Positions 1 through 9,059 of a stretch of 64,000 bases of DNA are shown in pieces. The notes beneath the pieces were generated by a model. It had not been told where the DNA came from. It searched no databases and saw only the letters and a program-made list of their open reading frames with translations. A program made the position numbers and the translations under genes. Source of the DNA: Pacificibacter marinus (GTDB taxonomy: Bacteria > Pseudomonadota > Alphaproteobacteria > Rhodobacterales > Rhodobacteraceae). The number at the start of each line of letters is the position of its first letter. Positions within the stretch are counted from its first letter, which is position 1. The DNA is taken from assembly GCF_900109555.1 (NCBI RefSeq), contig NZ_FNZV01000001.1, positions 62,001-126,000 on the forward strand, written 5' to 3'.

Positions 1-30
1 CAGGTCAAAATCAAAATCCGAAAGTTTCAT
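1..30 (-). CDS. queA: 5' end of queA (tRNA preQ1 ribosyltransferase-isomerase), cut by window edge
   Basis: Reading leftward from the ATG at 28-30, ten codons are visible, giving MKLSDFDFDL before the window ends. This matches the conserved amino terminus of QueA, which transfers and isomerises the ribosyl group of S-adenosylmethionine onto preQ1 in tRNA to make epoxyqueuosine. Only the first ten residues are available, so the identification rests on this short but characteristic start. It lies 31 bases downstream of the stop of the large envelope protein on the same strand, so the two may be co-transcribed. Confidence 0.6.
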   Translation of the reverse strand, partial: MKLSDFDFDL

Positions 31-61
31 AGCATCCCTTATATATGATCTATGCGCGACA

Positions 62-3000
62 TTATTGCGGGGTAACGGCGCGGGGCTTTTTACGGAAAAT
101 CCCCCGCAACGCCCCGGGTGTAAGAATAGACAGCGGATTGACCCCAATCGAAGGATTGGACACCGCGCCGTTGAGCGTGAAGTTAAAGCCAAAAAGCCCC
201 TCGCCTTTGCGCGATACTATCTGGCCGATGCCATTCAAGAAATAGATCGGCGAAATCACCCCTTGCAGATCGATCTGCTTTGACGCGATCTCATAGATGC
301 CATTCGCCGTAATCCCCAAAGACGGGCCTTCGGCGCTGGCCGATGCGATCGTAATGCGTTCGGGTTGAATGGTGAACCCACTGACGATTTCAGCGAAATT
401 GATCCCGGGGCCAGACAATTGTTCCAGCAAGCCAACAACAGACACCAGCGACAACAACTCGGCCAGTTTTGGGGCAGACAGCACTTTCATATTTTCAATA
501 CGCGCTGCCCCGTCATAACTTTTGTCTTCGCGGCGCGACTTAAGCGTCATCGCCAAAGTGCCGCCAGTCGCTTTTTCAAGCAGCCCCATTGCCACAACGG
601 CTTTGCCCGCATCTTTGGCTTGCACTGAAATGACAGGCCCAAATTCGCCTGGGCGCACTGAGCCCGTGATCGGTGCACTGCCATTTAAGCGCCCAGAAAA
701 TTGCCCTGATGTGCCGCCATTTTGCGTGAGTGACGCGGACACCCCGTGCAGCGCGATGCTGTCAGTGATGATCAAACGATCCAGAACCAATTCCACAGGC
801 CCAGATGCCCCAGAACTGCCAGACGTGTTGCCAAGCGGCGATGTTGACAGGTTCAACGTGCCACCGCCAAGGCGCACCGCAACAGGCGTGCCAGCCCCGC
901 GCCCCACCAAGGTGACAGAGCTGTCCAGCCACGTGCCAACTTTAAACGTTTCAAAGCGCAACCGATCCAGCGCCCCCGCAGATGTAAGCGTCACCGAACC
1001 TTGCTGGGCGCTCAATCCGGGGGCTTCAATCGACAATGACGACACGGCTGGCACAAGGCCCGCCGTGCCAGAAACTTTGAACAATCCTGTGCGTTGCTGT
1101 GCTTTGGAAAAGCCAATGGAAGGCACCGAAAGGCCCAGCCCGTCCATCTCAGATGTTATTGTAAACGCGGGATCTTTGCCTTTTCGCAAAGCGACATCCA
1201 AGTCCCCTTGAGCCGCGCCAGACACAGTGCCCTTGGGCAAATCGATCTGGAAAACATCCAAAAGCGTCTGATTGATCGTCACAGATCCCGCAATATTTGA
1301 GACCCCGCGATGCTCTGGCCCAAAGGCTTTGCGCCAAACCGCAGACGCCCGCGCGCCCTCTACATCGACAACGCCAGATAGACTTAATCCAGTCGGATCA
1401 AGCGCCAAAAGCATGTGCGGCGCGCGCAGGTTTTTCCCCGCCAAAAGTTGATCCGACGACGCCTCGGTGATGTCGCCCGTGATGTTAAAATCAACATCGC
1501 TCAACTGGATTTTCTTGATCAATGGAATGGACAACTGCCCTGCCAACTGCGCCCGTCCCTGCGCGACATCAGCGCCAAAGGCCGCTTCTTTCAGCACATC
1601 AAACGGCTTTTGCGCCATCAACGACAGCGCAGCCTCAACGTTTGATGAGGTCTCAAGCTGCACCCCTAAGGTTGCAGGCTTGATGTTCAACTGCGGGATG
1701 CGCAAAACAGTGCCTGCAACATCAATATAACCACCAGAGGGGGCCGAAATAACGCCCTCTTGCACCACAACGGTCAAAGTATTGCCCGCAATCGTACCAT
1801 ACCCCGCCCCAGCTGTGACAGGTGGCAATGTTTTCATGAAACGCACCTCTGCGTCTTCAAAGTTCCACCCCAAATGGGTTTGTGGCGTCTGCGCCCCGGG
1901 GGCAAGTCGCACTGATACACCAACGTCATTGTACACGCCCGCAGTGATATTGGTGTCCAACCACACACGGGTTTTCGGGGACACGCTTTCGGGCCAAAAT
2001 GACATTAAATCAGCGACTTGCATAGAATCCACCGCAGCATCCAACGACATAGACCATCCGTCAGGCGTGGCCTTGGCACCACCGCTGCCCCGCACCCACA
2101 GATCACCACGCCGTAACGCCATTTGCCCCAATTGCACCGAAAACGGATCGAGTGTCAGTTGCAAATCCAAAGCACCTTCATCGAATTCTACGGGCTGGGT
2201 AAAGATGTCTTTCGGGTCCGCAGAAAAGCGATCAATGTCAAATTGACCGATAAAGTTGGTCGGAAAATTCCCATCAAAATCACGCAGCAACAAATGACCG
2301 CGCCCAGCAACATCGAACGTATCTGAGCGCAGCGATATTTCGGGAAACGACAACCGCTCAGCAACTGGATCGTAATCAAAATAGCCCTTGGCGCCGTCGA
2401 AATTCAGAGGCGTTGCCCCCTCTCCAGCAACCAGTTGGCCCGCGCCAATCTCAAGCGTTCCCGAATAACTCGATAACAATCCGCTTGCATTCACCTGTGC
2501 GCGCATTGCGGCAGAAATAGGCGCGTCTAAAACGGATAGGAATGACAAAGCAGGGCTTTGCTGCGCCATGTCCAACGCTGGTGCATTGTGGACATTCAAC
2601 GCGACAGTCGTTTCCAAAGATCCCTTTTGCGTGGCAAACCCAAGTTGCAATCTGGCCAGATCTTCGGTACCGTTGAAGACATCAAAATCCATAGAGATAT
2701 TAATATCTTGAGGTGAATTGGTCAGAGTGATCGACGCATCAGTGGCCAGCCAAATCCGGTTGGATCGCGCGTCTTCCAAGGAAATGGTCAGGCCCCGCGC
2801 TTCAACGGTTTGCACGTCCCGAAACGGGTCGGTTGAAAAAGCGGTATCGATGGCTTTCAGCACATCTTCGGCTGAACCAACCGTGCCAGACGCACCACCA
2901 AAATCAAGCGCAAAACTGCCATCCGCGCGACGCCGCACGACGATCTGAGCGCCCGACAGACGCAGTTTTTGTGGTGTCAATTGGCCCGATTTCAACTGAT

Positions 3001-3562
3001 CAAACGAAAACTGGGCCTGAAGTTCATTCAAACGCGCAATTTCAGAACCAGAGGGATCGATGATGCCGACATTATGCGCATGGGCGCGCGGCACAAAATT
3101 CTTGTCCACGCTCACAATGATCTGTCCGACGGACACCTTTGCATCGCCCAAGTCGCGGTTTATTTGTCGCTCGATGTGTTTGGTTAGGGGCGTTGGCAAG
3201 ACAATATCTTGGCCTGTCAGGGCCAAAATCGCGAGCCCCGCCAAAAGCGATAGAAAAATGAGCATAGAGAAAAACCACAACCCGAACCGGTGGGCATGAT
3301 GGCGTTTCTTGTGTCGACGATTGACTTTACCTGCTGGCGTCGCCTGCGGGTTTTCTGCATCTGTGTCAGATGACGTGTCAGCCGCTTTGGGGGCTTCAGA
3401 GGTTTGAGACACAGGATCACTGTTTTCGCCTGCGCCGCTAGATGCCGCGCGGGTTTCATTCGGAGAACCATCAAGATCAGGCGTCTTGGCCATAGTACGT
3501 TTGGGTCTTTCGGTTTCGGCAGCGCTGAACTGACGCTCAGCTTTGGATTGAACTTGCAGCAT
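62..3562 (-). CDS. AsmA/YhdP-like (DUF3971) large envelope protein
   Basis: The protein has up to 1166 residues. A low-complexity, charged amino-terminal region (about residues 20-90) ends in an Arg/Lys/His-rich stretch. One transmembrane helix follows near residues 93-115, then a very long beta-rich periplasmic part with repeated short hydrophobic strands. This is the layout of the AsmA-like/DUF3971 superfamily (YhdP, TamB relatives), thought to be elongated bridge proteins for phospholipid transport between inner and outer membrane. The carboxy terminus, with a GLFGFNFTLNG-type motif, is typical of alphaproteobacterial members. The start is uncertain: neither the ATG at 3562 nor the one at 3493 (MAKTPDL) has a strong ribosome site. 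The gene is divergent from bcp. Family assignment is fairly sure; the precise substrate is unknown. Confidence 0.85.
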   Translation of the reverse strand: MLQVQSKAERQFSAAETERPKRTMAKTPDLDGSPNETRAASSGAGENSDPVSQTSEAPKAADTSSDTDAENPQATPAGKVNRRHKKRHHAHRFGLWFFSMLIFLSLLAGLAILALTGQDIVLPTPLTKHIERQINRDLGDAKVSVGQIIVSVDKNFVPRAHAHNVGIIDPSGSEIARLNELQAQFSFDQLKSGQLTPQKLRLSGAQIVVRRRADGSFALDFGGASGTVGSAEDVLKAIDTAFSTDPFRDVQTVEARGLTISLEDARSNRIWLATDASITLTNSPQDINISMDFDVFNGTEDLARLQLGFATQKGSLETTVALNVHNAPALDMAQQSPALSFLSVLDAPISAAMRAQVNASGLLSSYSGTLEIGAGQLVAGEGATPLNFDGAKGYFDYDPVAERLSFPEISLRSDTFDVAGRGHLLLRDFDGNFPTNFIGQFDIDRFSADPKDIFTQPVEFDEGALDLQLTLDPFSVQLGQMALRRGDLWVRGSGGAKATPDGWSMSLDAAVDSMQVADLMSFWPESVSPKTRVWLDTNITAGVYNDVGVSVRLAPGAQTPQTHLGWNFEDAEVRFMKTLPPVTAGAGYGTIAGNTLTVVVQEGVISAPSGGYIDVAGTVLRIPQLNIKPATLGVQLETSSNVEAALSLMAQKPFDVLKEAAFGADVAQGRAQLAGQLSIPLIKKIQLSDVDFNITGDITEASSDQLLAGKNLRAPHMLLALDPTGLSLSGVVDVEGARASAVWRKAFGPEHRGVSNIAGSVTINQTLLDVFQIDLPKGTVSGAAQGDLDVALRKGKDPAFTITSEMDGLGLSVPSIGFSKAQQRTGLFKVSGTAGLVPAVSSLSIEAPGLSAQQGSVTLTSAGALDRLRFETFKVGTWLDSSVTLVGRGAGTPVAVRLGGGTLNLSTSPLGNTSGSSGASGPVELVLDRLIITDSIALHGVSASLTQNGGTSGQFSGRLNGSAPITGSVRPGEFGPVISVQAKDAGKAVVAMGLLEKATGGTLAMTLKSRREDKSYDGAARIENMKVLSAPKLAELLSLVSVVGLLEQLSGPGINFAEIVSGFTIQPERITIASASAEGPSLGITANGIYEIASKQIDLQGVISPIYFLNGIGQIVSRKGEGLFGFNFTLNGAVSNPSIGVNPLSILTPGALRGIFRKKPRAVTPQ

Positions 3563-3657
3563 TTCCGCTTAGAACTGAAGCCCAACAAGATGCAATGGTC
3601 AAAGCGGCCATTTTCAGCGACAAGTGCATAAAATAACACCGCAGAAAAGGAGTCCCC

Positions 3658-4116
3658 ATGCTTGAAATTGGAACCCTCGCCCCAGATTTCACTTTGCCCC
3701 GCGATGGCGGCAGTGACGTTTCGCTTGCTGAATTGCGTGGTAAAAAGGTCGTTTTGTACTTTTACCCCAAAGACAACACCCCCGGATGCACGACAGAAGC
3801 ATTAGATTTCACCGCGTTGAAAGCAGAATTTGAATCCGCGAATACCGTTGTGATGGGCATATCGAAAGACAGCCTAAAAAAGCACGAGAACTTTTGTAAA
3901 AAGCACGACTTGGGCATTCCTTTGTTGTCTGATGAAAATGGAACGATGTGCGAAGACTATGGTGTTTGGGGTGAAAAATCCATGTACGGCAAAACCTATA
4001 TGGGCATCACGCGCACCACCTATCTTATTGATAAAAAAGGAAAAATAACTCATGTTTGGCCCAAAGTGAAAGTCAAAGGTCACGCATCTGAGGTTTTGGA
4101 CGCAGCAACATCATGA
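3658..4116 (+). CDS. bcp: Thioredoxin-dependent peroxiredoxin, Bcp/PrxQ type
   Basis: 152 residues, the normal length for Bcp. The peroxidatic cysteine is Cys44 in PGCTTEALDF, preceded by the YFYPKDNTPG motif that builds the peroxide pocket. The usual resolving cysteine five residues on (the CTxEAC pattern) is replaced by Leu49, so resolution must use another cysteine (Cys80 or Cys98 are present) or an external thiol. The enzyme reduces H2O2 and organic hydroperoxides in the cytoplasm with thioredoxin as donor. A good ribosome site (AAAAGGAGT) lies before the ATG. The stop overlaps the start of the DUF455 gene by four bases (ATGA), so the two are translationally coupled. Confidence 0.93.
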   Translation: MLEIGTLAPDFTLPRDGGSDVSLAELRGKKVVLYFYPKDNTPGCTTEALDFTALKAEFESANTVVMGISKDSLKKHENFCKKHDLGIPLLSDENGTMCEDYGVWGEKSMYGKTYMGITRTTYLIDKKGKITHVWPKVKVKGHASEVLDAATS

Positions 4117-4937
4117 CCCGCACGCTTGCTCAAATGGCCACTGATGTTTTGCTGACGGCAGATGGTCGCGAAAAAACGGCTTTGTCCCATAAATATGCAG
4201 CGTTATGGCGGGCCAGCCGCGCAGACGGTGCCAAACCCATAGATGTCGGCACGGCCAATCCACCTCTGCGCCCCGCGCGCCCGGCCAAGCCTGAATTGCT
4301 GTCCCCGCGCGATGTGCCCAAACGCAAACCGGGCACGCCAGAGGGGCGAATCGCGATTTTACATGCCATTGCCCATATCGAATTGAACGCGGTGGATTTG
4401 CATTGGGATTTAATCGCAAGGTTTTCGCATGTGCCGTTTCCTATCGGATTTTTTGACGATTGGGTGCGGGCCGCTGACGAGGAATCGAAACACTACAATC
4501 TGATGTGTGATCGTCTTGAAGCACATGGCAGCTATTATGGTGCCCTGCCCGCCCACGCAGGTATGTGGCAAGCGGCTGAAGATACGATTGACGACTTGAT
4601 GGGACGTTTGGCCGTGGTGCCAATGGTGTTGGAAGCCCGCGGTCTGGATGTCACGCCGGGCATGATCAAACTGTTTCAACAGGCCAAAGACAAAGACACC
4701 GTCGCAGCGCTGGATGTGATCTATGCCGAAGAAGTGGGCCATGTGTCTTATGGCTCGAAATGGTTCCACTTTTTGTGCGGACGCGAAAACATTGATCCGA
4801 AACCTGTATTCCACGCCTTGGTGCGCAAGTATTTTCATGGCGGACTAAAACCACCGTTCAATGACGAAAAGCGTGCCGAAGCGGGCATTCCACCTGATTT
4901 CTATTGGCCGCTCGCGGACGAAATCACAAAACGCTAA
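4113..4937 (+). CDS. DUF455 family ferritin-like protein
   Basis: 274 residues matching the DUF455 (COG2833) family. The central part is all-helical, with paired Glu/His motifs suited to a di-metal ferritin-like site: HAIAHIELNAVDLHWD, then ADEESKHYNLM, then YAEEVGHVSYG. Related di-iron folds include the tRNA hydroxylase MiaE, but the reaction of DUF455 is not established. It starts inside the last codons of bcp (ATGA overlap), so it is probably produced together with the peroxiredoxin. An oxidative-stress or RNA-modification role is inference only. No signal peptide or membrane helix is seen. Confidence 0.85.
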   Translation: MTRTLAQMATDVLLTADGREKTALSHKYAALWRASRADGAKPIDVGTANPPLRPARPAKPELLSPRDVPKRKPGTPEGRIAILHAIAHIELNAVDLHWDLIARFSHVPFPIGFFDDWVRAADEESKHYNLMCDRLEAHGSYYGALPAHAGMWQAAEDTIDDLMGRLAVVPMVLEARGLDVTPGMIKLFQQAKDKDTVAALDVIYAEEVGHVSYGSKWFHFLCGRENIDPKPVFHALVRKYFHGGLKPPFNDEKRAEAGIPPDFYWPLADEITKR

Positions 4938-4942
4938 GACGG

Positions 4943-4978
4943 GTGCCGCAAGGTATGGAATACCATATGTTGCGGTAC
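4943..4978. other. Two-part perfect hairpin after the DUF455 gene
   Basis: Just after the stop codon at 4935-4937 a 9-bp outer stem (GTGCCGCAA with TTGCGGTAC, one G-T pair) encloses a 5-bp inner stem (GGTAT/ATACC). There is no run of T after it, so it is not a classical Rho-independent terminator; it may protect the transcript 3' end. The rest of 4979-5224 shows no further feature. Confidence 0.4.
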
Positions 4979-5224
4979 ACCTGCCAAACGCCCCTAACAG
5001 CGCCGCTCACATTTTAAATATCCGTGGCACAGCACGCTTTGAAGCTGCACAATTTAGGCAAAAAACCGCCAACAAACAGGCATTTCGCGCTCAAACTTCA
5101 TCAATATGGGCAAAGGGATTGCCCCAGACCAAATCGTTTTGTAACACGTTATTAACCGCTGTGTGCTAACGATGGAACTTGGCATATCAAAAGGCGGATC
5201 TAACGGGACACGAGGGACGGTTTC

Positions 5225-6541
5225 TTGACAATAAAGCCAATTTACAAGCTTAACACCTTGCTTGAGCGCTATTTTCCTGAGCAACGGGTGTTCCTGCGTT
5301 CAGATCATGAAACACGTTATGTGCGCCTGTCTCCTGTGACGCAGCTTCTTGGGTTCACGGGCACAACGATTTTAGGCGCTTGGTTGATCATCGCCTCGGC
5401 AATCATACTGATGGACAGCATCGGGTCAGGCAACCTGCGCGATCAGGCCTCACGCGATTTGGCTTTGTTTGAAAGTCGTGTGAATGAATTGGCATCAGAG
5501 CGCGATATGCGCGCCGCCGAAGCCGCAGCAGCGCAAGAGCGTTTCAACACAGCCTTGGCGCAAATTTCGACGATGCAATCTGAACTTTTGTCCTCAGAAG
5601 AGCGCGTGCGTGAACTTGGCAAAGGCATCACCGTTGTTCAATCCACCCTGCGCCGCACGATGAAAGATCGTGACGCAGCGCGCGCCAACACCGTCACATT
5701 ACAAGCCAAACTTGATGGCACAGACACAGGCCCCAAAAGCGTTGATCCCGAAATTATTGGCGAGACAGTTGATGTGCTGTCTGCCGCGTTGACATCAACC
5801 GCTGTCGAGCGCGACACAATGGTTATGTTGGCCAATCAAGCCGAACAAGTTGCCCAGACATTGCAAGATGATCTGCGCCTGATGGAAGAAAAGAACGACC
5901 GTATTTTCTCTCAACTTGAAGATGCTGTTGTGGTGTCGGTCGAACCGCTTGATAAAATGTTCACGGCTGCGGGGCTCTCCACAAAAAGCCTGTTGAATAC
6001 AGTGCGCTCTGGATTGTCTGGCCAAGGTGGCCCGCTGACCCCGATCACATTTTCGACCAAAGGCGGCATTCTTGACCCTGACAGTCTGCGTGCCAATAGC
6101 ATCATTGAGAAAATGGACCGTTTGAACATGTATCGCATTGCCGCACAAAAAGCGCCATTTGCTTTGCCATTGAAAAGTTCATTCCGGTATACATCTGGCT
6201 TTGGCCAACGCTGGGGACGCATGCACGAAGGCACAGACTTCGCAGCCTCCTACGGCACACCAATCTATTCTACTGCTGACGGCGTTGTCACATTTGCGGG
6301 CTGGTCCACCGGATATGGCCGTCTGGTCAAGATCCAACACGAGTTCGGAATTGAGACACGTTACGCGCACCAATCACAACTTATGGTCAAAGTTGGACAA
6401 AGGGTCTCGCGTGGTCAGCAAATCGGTGCTATGGGGAATTCAGGCCGCTCCACTGGTACTCACCTCCACTACGAAGTTCGCGTAGGCGGAAAGGCCGTTA
6501 ACCCGATGACCTATATTAAGGCTGCCAACGATGTTTTCTAA
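5225..6541 (+). CDS. M23 (LytM) family murein DD-endopeptidase, coiled-coil type
   Basis: 438 residues. One transmembrane helix lies at about residues 40-62, followed by a long coiled coil (about 75-215, rich in Glu, Arg, Ala) and a carboxy-terminal LytM domain (about 320-435). The zinc ligands are visible: HEGTDF supplies the first His and Asp, and THLHYEV supplies the HxH. The protein is thus an inner-membrane-anchored periplasmic peptidoglycan endopeptidase. The frame opens after a stop at 5201 and has no upstream ATG, so the start is the TTG at 5225, about six bases after a GAGGGACGG ribosome site. Its last 11 bases overlap the bactofilin gene; M23-bactofilin pairs are common and shape-related. 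Confidence 0.92.
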   Translation: MTIKPIYKLNTLLERYFPEQRVFLRSDHETRYVRLSPVTQLLGFTGTTILGAWLIIASAIILMDSIGSGNLRDQASRDLALFESRVNELASERDMRAAEAAAAQERFNTALAQISTMQSELLSSEERVRELGKGITVVQSTLRRTMKDRDAARANTVTLQAKLDGTDTGPKSVDPEIIGETVDVLSAALTSTAVERDTMVMLANQAEQVAQTLQDDLRLMEEKNDRIFSQLEDAVVVSVEPLDKMFTAAGLSTKSLLNTVRSGLSGQGGPLTPITFSTKGGILDPDSLRANSIIEKMDRLNMYRIAAQKAPFALPLKSSFRYTSGFGQRWGRMHEGTDFAASYGTPIYSTADGVVTFAGWSTGYGRLVKIQHEFGIETRYAHQSQLMVKVGQRVSRGQQIGAMGNSGRSTGTHLHYEVRVGGKAVNPMTYIKAANDVF

Positions 6542-7073
6542 AAGCAGAATCAACGAGACGGGCCCGTCAAAAGGAACCGACGACGTGACTTCAACTGATG
6601 TGGCTGCGGCCTCAAAATCTCCTGCGCCGAAAAAGACGCAAGAATTCACTCCAACTGCACCAAAAGCCAAACCGCCAGCATCCGTGCTGTCCAGCGACTT
6701 GACGATTGTGGGCAACCTCAAAACAACCGGCGATATTCAAATCGAAGGCACTGTTGAGGGCGACATCCGTGCGCACCTGTTAACCATTGGTGAAACAGCC
6801 ACGGTACGCGGTGAAGTCATGGCGGATGATGTTGTGATCAATGGTCGCATCATCGGTCGTGTGCGCGGTTTGAAAGTGCGCCTGACCTCATCTGCAAAAG
6901 TCGAAGGTGACATCATTCACAAGACCATCGCGATTGAAAGCGGTGCGCATTTCGAAGGTTCTGTTCAGCGTGCTGACGATCCTTTGACCACAAGTTCACA
7001 AAACAAAGTCCCAGGTGTTGCGTCTTCAGCTCCTAAGAAAGCTGATCCTGCGAAAGCTGGTCCGACGTCCTAA
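6531..7073 (+). CDS. Bactofilin (DUF583) cytoskeletal protein
   Basis: 180 residues. A disordered Ser/Pro/Lys-rich tail (1-50) is followed by the bactofilin beta-helix (about 58-150), whose rungs show as repeated hydrophobic/glycine patterns such as GNLKTTGDIQIEGTVEGDI and VINGRIIGRVRG. A second disordered Pro/Ala/Lys tail follows. Bactofilins polymerise without nucleotide and scaffold cell-wall enzymes. The start lies inside the M23 gene (11-base overlap), indicating coupled expression with the hydrolase it presumably positions. A strong terminator follows. Confidence 0.93.
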   Translation: MFSKSRINETGPSKGTDDVTSTDVAAASKSPAPKKTQEFTPTAPKAKPPASVLSSDLTIVGNLKTTGDIQIEGTVEGDIRAHLLTIGETATVRGEVMADDVVINGRIIGRVRGLKVRLTSSAKVEGDIIHKTIAIESGAHFEGSVQRADDPLTTSSQNKVPGVASSAPKKADPAKAGPTS

Positions 7074-7094
7074 TCCGGATTTCATCTAGACTTC

Positions 7095-7130
7095 AAAAGC
7101 GGCCCTGATGCACATCACGGGCCGCTTTTT
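7095..7130 (+). terminator. Rho-independent terminator of the M23-bactofilin operon
   Basis: AAAAGCGGCCC pairs with GGGCCGCTTTTT, and the loop itself folds as TGATG/CATCA. A T-run ends the structure 57 bases after the bactofilin stop. Confidence 0.88.
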
Positions 7131-7264
7131 ATATCTGATTATTTACCCAAACTTAAAGCGCGCACCACCAATACGACAGAGCCGTACATGGGCTGTGCGC
7201 CAATCCCGCTTGTGCCCCCGTGCAATCCAAGACAGGGTGAGCAAAATCGCCAAAGGACGTGCCC

Positions 7265-8158
7265 ATGCCACAGATATCTCAAGACAAAAAGGCCGCTGAC
7301 AATCTAAAAGGCGCGGTCTTTATGGTGGCGGCTATGGCGTTGTTCGCAGTCGAAGACACCCTACTCAAACATGTGTCCGAGCACCTGCCAGTCTCACAAA
7401 TTTTGATCCTGTTTGGCATTGGCGGCACCGCCATATTCGCAGTGCTCACATGGCAACGGGGCGAACGGATTTTCAACTCTGACCTGAAACACCCCGCCCT
7501 GCTGATCCGATCGTGTTTTGAGGTCTTGGGACGGCTATTTTTCACGCTGTCTTTGGCGCTCACAGCCCTGTCCACCACGTCTGCCATCCTGCAAGCAACA
7601 CCGCTTTTGGTTGCCGCAGCAGCTGCCGTTTTGTTTCGTGAAAAAATCACAGCGGGCCGTTGGGCCCTAATCGCTTTGGGTTTTGTCGGAGTACTGATGG
7701 TGCTGCGCCCCGGGCTAGACGGGTTTTCCCCACTGTCCATTTTGGCCGTGCTGGGCATGATCGGATTTGCAGGGCGTGATCTGGCGACACGCGCCGCCCC
7801 CAAGGGGCTGTCCTATGCGCAGCTTGGCGTTTACGGCTTTGCGATGTTAATCGTTTCAGGCGTTATATTGCTGGCATGGCACGGTGATATAGTGATGCCA
7901 ACCGCGTTGGAAAGCCTGTCTCTTTGCGCGGCAATTATCGTCGGCGTTTCGGCTTATACAGCGCTGACCTTTGCCATGCGCACAGGCGAAATCAGCATCG
8001 TCACACCGTTTCGATATTCACGGCTTTTGTTCGCTATGATCCTTGCGGCAGTGGTCTTTGGCGAACGCCCTGATGCGATGGAAGTGGCGGGTGGCGCGGT
8101 GATTGTGGCCTCAGGCTTGGCGTTGATGATCACAGCACGCAAACGAAAATCCCGCTAA
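7265..8158 (+). CDS. DMT superfamily permease, EamA type
   Basis: 297 residues with about ten hydrophobic helices in two EamA repeats (roughly 15-145 and 155-290), the standard layout of the drug/metabolite transporter family. It is an inner-membrane exporter whose substrate cannot be read from the sequence. The ATG at 7265 is preferred because AAAGGAC lies eight bases upstream; an in-frame GTG exists at 7259. The gene converges on the DUF2189 gene with a gap of only five bases. Confidence 0.88.
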   Translation: MPQISQDKKAADNLKGAVFMVAAMALFAVEDTLLKHVSEHLPVSQILILFGIGGTAIFAVLTWQRGERIFNSDLKHPALLIRSCFEVLGRLFFTLSLALTALSTTSAILQATPLLVAAAAAVLFREKITAGRWALIALGFVGVLMVLRPGLDGFSPLSILAVLGMIGFAGRDLATRAAPKGLSYAQLGVYGFAMLIVSGVILLAWHGDIVMPTALESLSLCAAIIVGVSAYTALTFAMRTGEISIVTPFRYSRLLFAMILAAVVFGERPDAMEVAGGAVIVASGLALMITARKRKSR

Positions 8159-8163
8159 ACTCA

Positions 8164-8934
8164 TCAAATCAAAGCCCGTTTGTACAAGTGCCATGTGGCA
8201 TGCCCCAACACAGGCATCACCACGAGCAACCCCAAAAACAGCGGCACCATAGCTGCAAAGGTCAGCCCCGCAACAAGACTTGCCCAAACCAGCATGACAA
8301 ACAGATTTTGTTTCACGACTTGCAAAGACACAAGCATTGCCGTGACAAAATCCACTTCCTTTTCAAGGAGATGCGGCAGGCTGGTGACTGTAAGTGAAAA
8401 CAGCATAAAGGCTAAAATGGCTCCCACGAACAATTCGACACCGATCATGGTTAACCCATTTGCGGTCAAGAATACCTCGTAAGATGTGGACACATTGCGC
8501 ATGACAGACAAGCCCATGAACAGGGCGAAAATCATATGCGCTAGAAAAGACCAAAACAGAAAATAGATCACGATGATCGCGCCCATCCAAGGGATTTGGC
8601 GGTCTTTTTCCGAATGAACGACGCCTAAGATTTCAGACCACTTCATCGCCCCACCACGTTCCAGACGCCGCGAGACTTCGTATAGCCCAACAGCGGCAAA
8701 AGGCGCGACCAATGGAAACCCCAAAGTCATGGCAAAGGTCCATTCAACAGTCCCCGCCCCCAGCCAAACCATAAGAATGCCACCAAGCACATAAACGGTG
8801 GAAAAGAACAAGCCAAACTGCGGCGCTTTACGGTAGTCGGCCATGCCCGCCGTTAAGGCAAAGCGCAGATCTTTGAGCGACAATTTGGCGACCTGTGGAA
8901 TGGGCGCTGCGTGGCTTGGAACTGTGTCAGTCAT
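8164..8934 (-). CDS. DUF2189 family integral membrane protein
   Basis: 256 residues with six predicted membrane helices after a short cytosolic amino terminus; the sequence fits DUF2189 (COG5473). The early stretch KDLRFALTAGMADYRKAP is typical of the alphaproteobacterial members. Function is not known; members are often loosely associated with cytochrome c oxidase or respiration genes, which are not present here. The stop is five bases from the stop of the convergent EamA gene. Confidence 0.82.
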   Translation of the reverse strand: MTDTVPSHAAPIPQVAKLSLKDLRFALTAGMADYRKAPQFGLFFSTVYVLGGILMVWLGAGTVEWTFAMTLGFPLVAPFAAVGLYEVSRRLERGGAMKWSEILGVVHSEKDRQIPWMGAIIVIYFLFWSFLAHMIFALFMGLSVMRNVSTSYEVFLTANGLTMIGVELFVGAILAFMLFSLTVTSLPHLLEKEVDFVTAMLVSLQVVKQNLFVMLVWASLVAGLTFAAMVPLFLGLLVVMPVLGHATWHLYKRALI

Positions 8935-9059
8935 CTAAATTCCTTGGCTTCAATTTATGCCTGCGTCGACTACAACCACCATTCAAATGGCGCGCAGGAC
9001 CGCACTGAAGTCAACCGAAATGCCCCGCCCCTGTCAAGCCGCGACACCCACATGCCGCA

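Noticed and set aside
522-1211. 229-codon open frame on the plus strand
   Set aside because: It is antisense to the AsmA-like gene; it shows no domain and is explained by the codon bias of the real gene.
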